Shown here: positions 20,619 to 21,031 of the stretch, one piece after another | Numbering within the stretch: the stretch's first letter is position 1 | How the letters are laid out: each line of letters opens with the position of its first letter | NCBI GenBank assembly: GCA_948517135.1 | Contig: CAORJJ010000031.1 | Span: 1 to 21,031 of the forward strand | Length of the DNA: 21,031 nucleotides | Reading direction: 5' to 3' | Source: an uncultured Clostridia bacterium | GTDB taxonomy: Bacteria; Bacillota; Clostridia; TANB77; CAG-508 | The notes under the pieces: model-generated | Database searches by the model: none | Told to the model about the DNA's origin: nothing | Seen by the model: only the letters and a program-made list of their open reading frames with translations | Translations under genes and position numbers: made by a program

Positions 20619-20628
20619 ATGCTTGGGG

Positions 20629-20651
20629 GCTAACTATATTTGGAGGTTAGC
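20629..20651 (+). promoter_or_regulatory. Hairpin holding the comEC Shine-Dalgarno
   Basis: A perfect 6-bp stem GCTAAC/GTTAGC (20629-20634 with 20646-20651) ends 3 nt before the comEC ATG. The GGAGG (20642-20646) lies in its loop with the last base in the stem. No separate promoter is visible, so comEC is probably read from the aspS mRNA. Confidence 0.5.
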
Positions 20652-20654
20652 GAA

Positions 20655-21031
20655 ATGAAATTAAAAGCATTAATTATATTGATAATTATGGGGCTATGTT
20701 ATGACATAGCTCTAATTTTATCTTTTGAGAAAATATATCCTGAAGAAACTGAAATTAGTTTTATTGGAGAAATATTAGAAAAGAAAAAAGAAGATTGTTA
20801 TATTGTAAAAGTTTTAGAAAATGAAAAAATTTCTATAAGTAAAAACACAAAATTAATAGTATATTTAAAAGAAGAATATTTTGCAGGAGATATATTGAAA
20901 ATAGAAGGAAATTTTGAAAAAGGAGAAGTAGATAGAAACTATAAAGGATTTAATTATAGAAGATATTTAAAACAAAATAAAATATATGGAATTGTATTTT
21001 CAAAAAGTGAAAGGATTATTAATAAAAGAAA
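20655..21031 (+). CDS. comEC: ComEC/Rec2-type DNA uptake channel, N-terminal part only (cut by window end)
   Basis: The first 125 residues are seen. The protein opens with a short hydrophobic helix (MKLKALIILIIMGLCYDIALIL), then a beta-rich region. The key segment is 'YFAGDILKIEGNFEKGEVDRNYKGFNYRRYLKQNKIYGIVF', which matches the ComEC N-terminal (DUF4131) pattern '...G[DE]xLxIxGxxxxxxxxxNPGGFDYRxYLxxxxIxGxV'. ComEC carries transforming DNA through the inner membrane in competent cells. The membrane-spanning competence domain lies beyond the window. The start is set by GGAGG, 8 nt before the ATG. The neighbouring NlpC/P60 protein could remodel the wall, but the pairing may be accidental. Confidence 0.85.
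   Translation, partial: MKLKALIILIIMGLCYDIALILSFEKIYPEETEISFIGEILEKKKEDCYIVKVLENEKISISKNTKLIVYLKEEYFAGDILKIEGNFEKGEVDRNYKGFNYRRYLKQNKIYGIVFSKSERIINKR

Overview
The window looks like the chromosome of an AT-rich, Gram-positive-type bacterium, probably an uncultured gut Clostridia-like Bacillota. The reasons are strong Shine-Dalgarno sequences, near-exclusive AGA arginine codons in the housekeeping genes, sigma-A promoters with 17-bp spacers, a dnaG-rpoD pair, CarD, rpsF-ssb-rpsR and rplU-rpmA. It contains no rRNA, tRNA, CRISPR array, integrase or transposase that I can see.

Layout: 1-274 is the 3' end of an unknown gene. 302-1534 is the S6/SSB/S18 operon with its own promoter, a structured leader and a terminator. 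1535-7801 is an accessory block of a different character (higher GC, CGN arginine codons). It holds a plus-strand set (protein-kinase-like pseudokinase, von Willebrand A protein, divergent adenylosuccinate-synthetase-like enzyme). A bidirectional terminator separates this from a minus-strand set (a zinc-ribbon protein that looks like two genes in one reading frame, a small zinc-ribbon/DUF4236-like protein, and a His-rich membrane-anchored TPM-like protein). 7825-12257 returns to core genes: dUTPase-like, CarD, DnaG and RpoD. 12308-12848 carries a small unknown gene. 12894-13742 is the L21/L27 operon. 13741-13999 is intergenic DNA rich in hairpins. 14000-15800 holds a membrane-anchored FGE/sulfatase-modifying-factor-like protein and uracil phosphoribosyltransferase. 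15827-17342 is a second foreign-looking locus encoding a secreted and membrane-anchored TPM protein with a coiled coil and a Gly-rich tail. 17377-21031 has aspartyl-tRNA synthetase, an SH3b/NlpC-P60 cell-wall hydrolase and the start of ComEC.

The best candidate for an undescribed system is the 1.5-7.8 kb block: a catalytically degenerate kinase, a MIDAS-bearing vWA protein, a PurA-like enzyme that keeps the core catalytic Asp/His but lacks the recognisable aspartate-binding loop, zinc-ribbon proteins and a TPM membrane protein. In outline it recalls kinase + vWA + nucleotide-metabolism assemblies such as the Ter-associated TerY-P modules. No gene here is a clear ter gene, so that link is inference. 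The second TPM locus, with similar composition, may belong to the same system.

Regulation is unusually readable. Nearly every transcription unit has a TTGnnn-17-TAnAAT promoter, often with an extended TGn -10. Most units end in strong intrinsic terminators. One promoter has its -35 box inside the loop of the preceding terminator.
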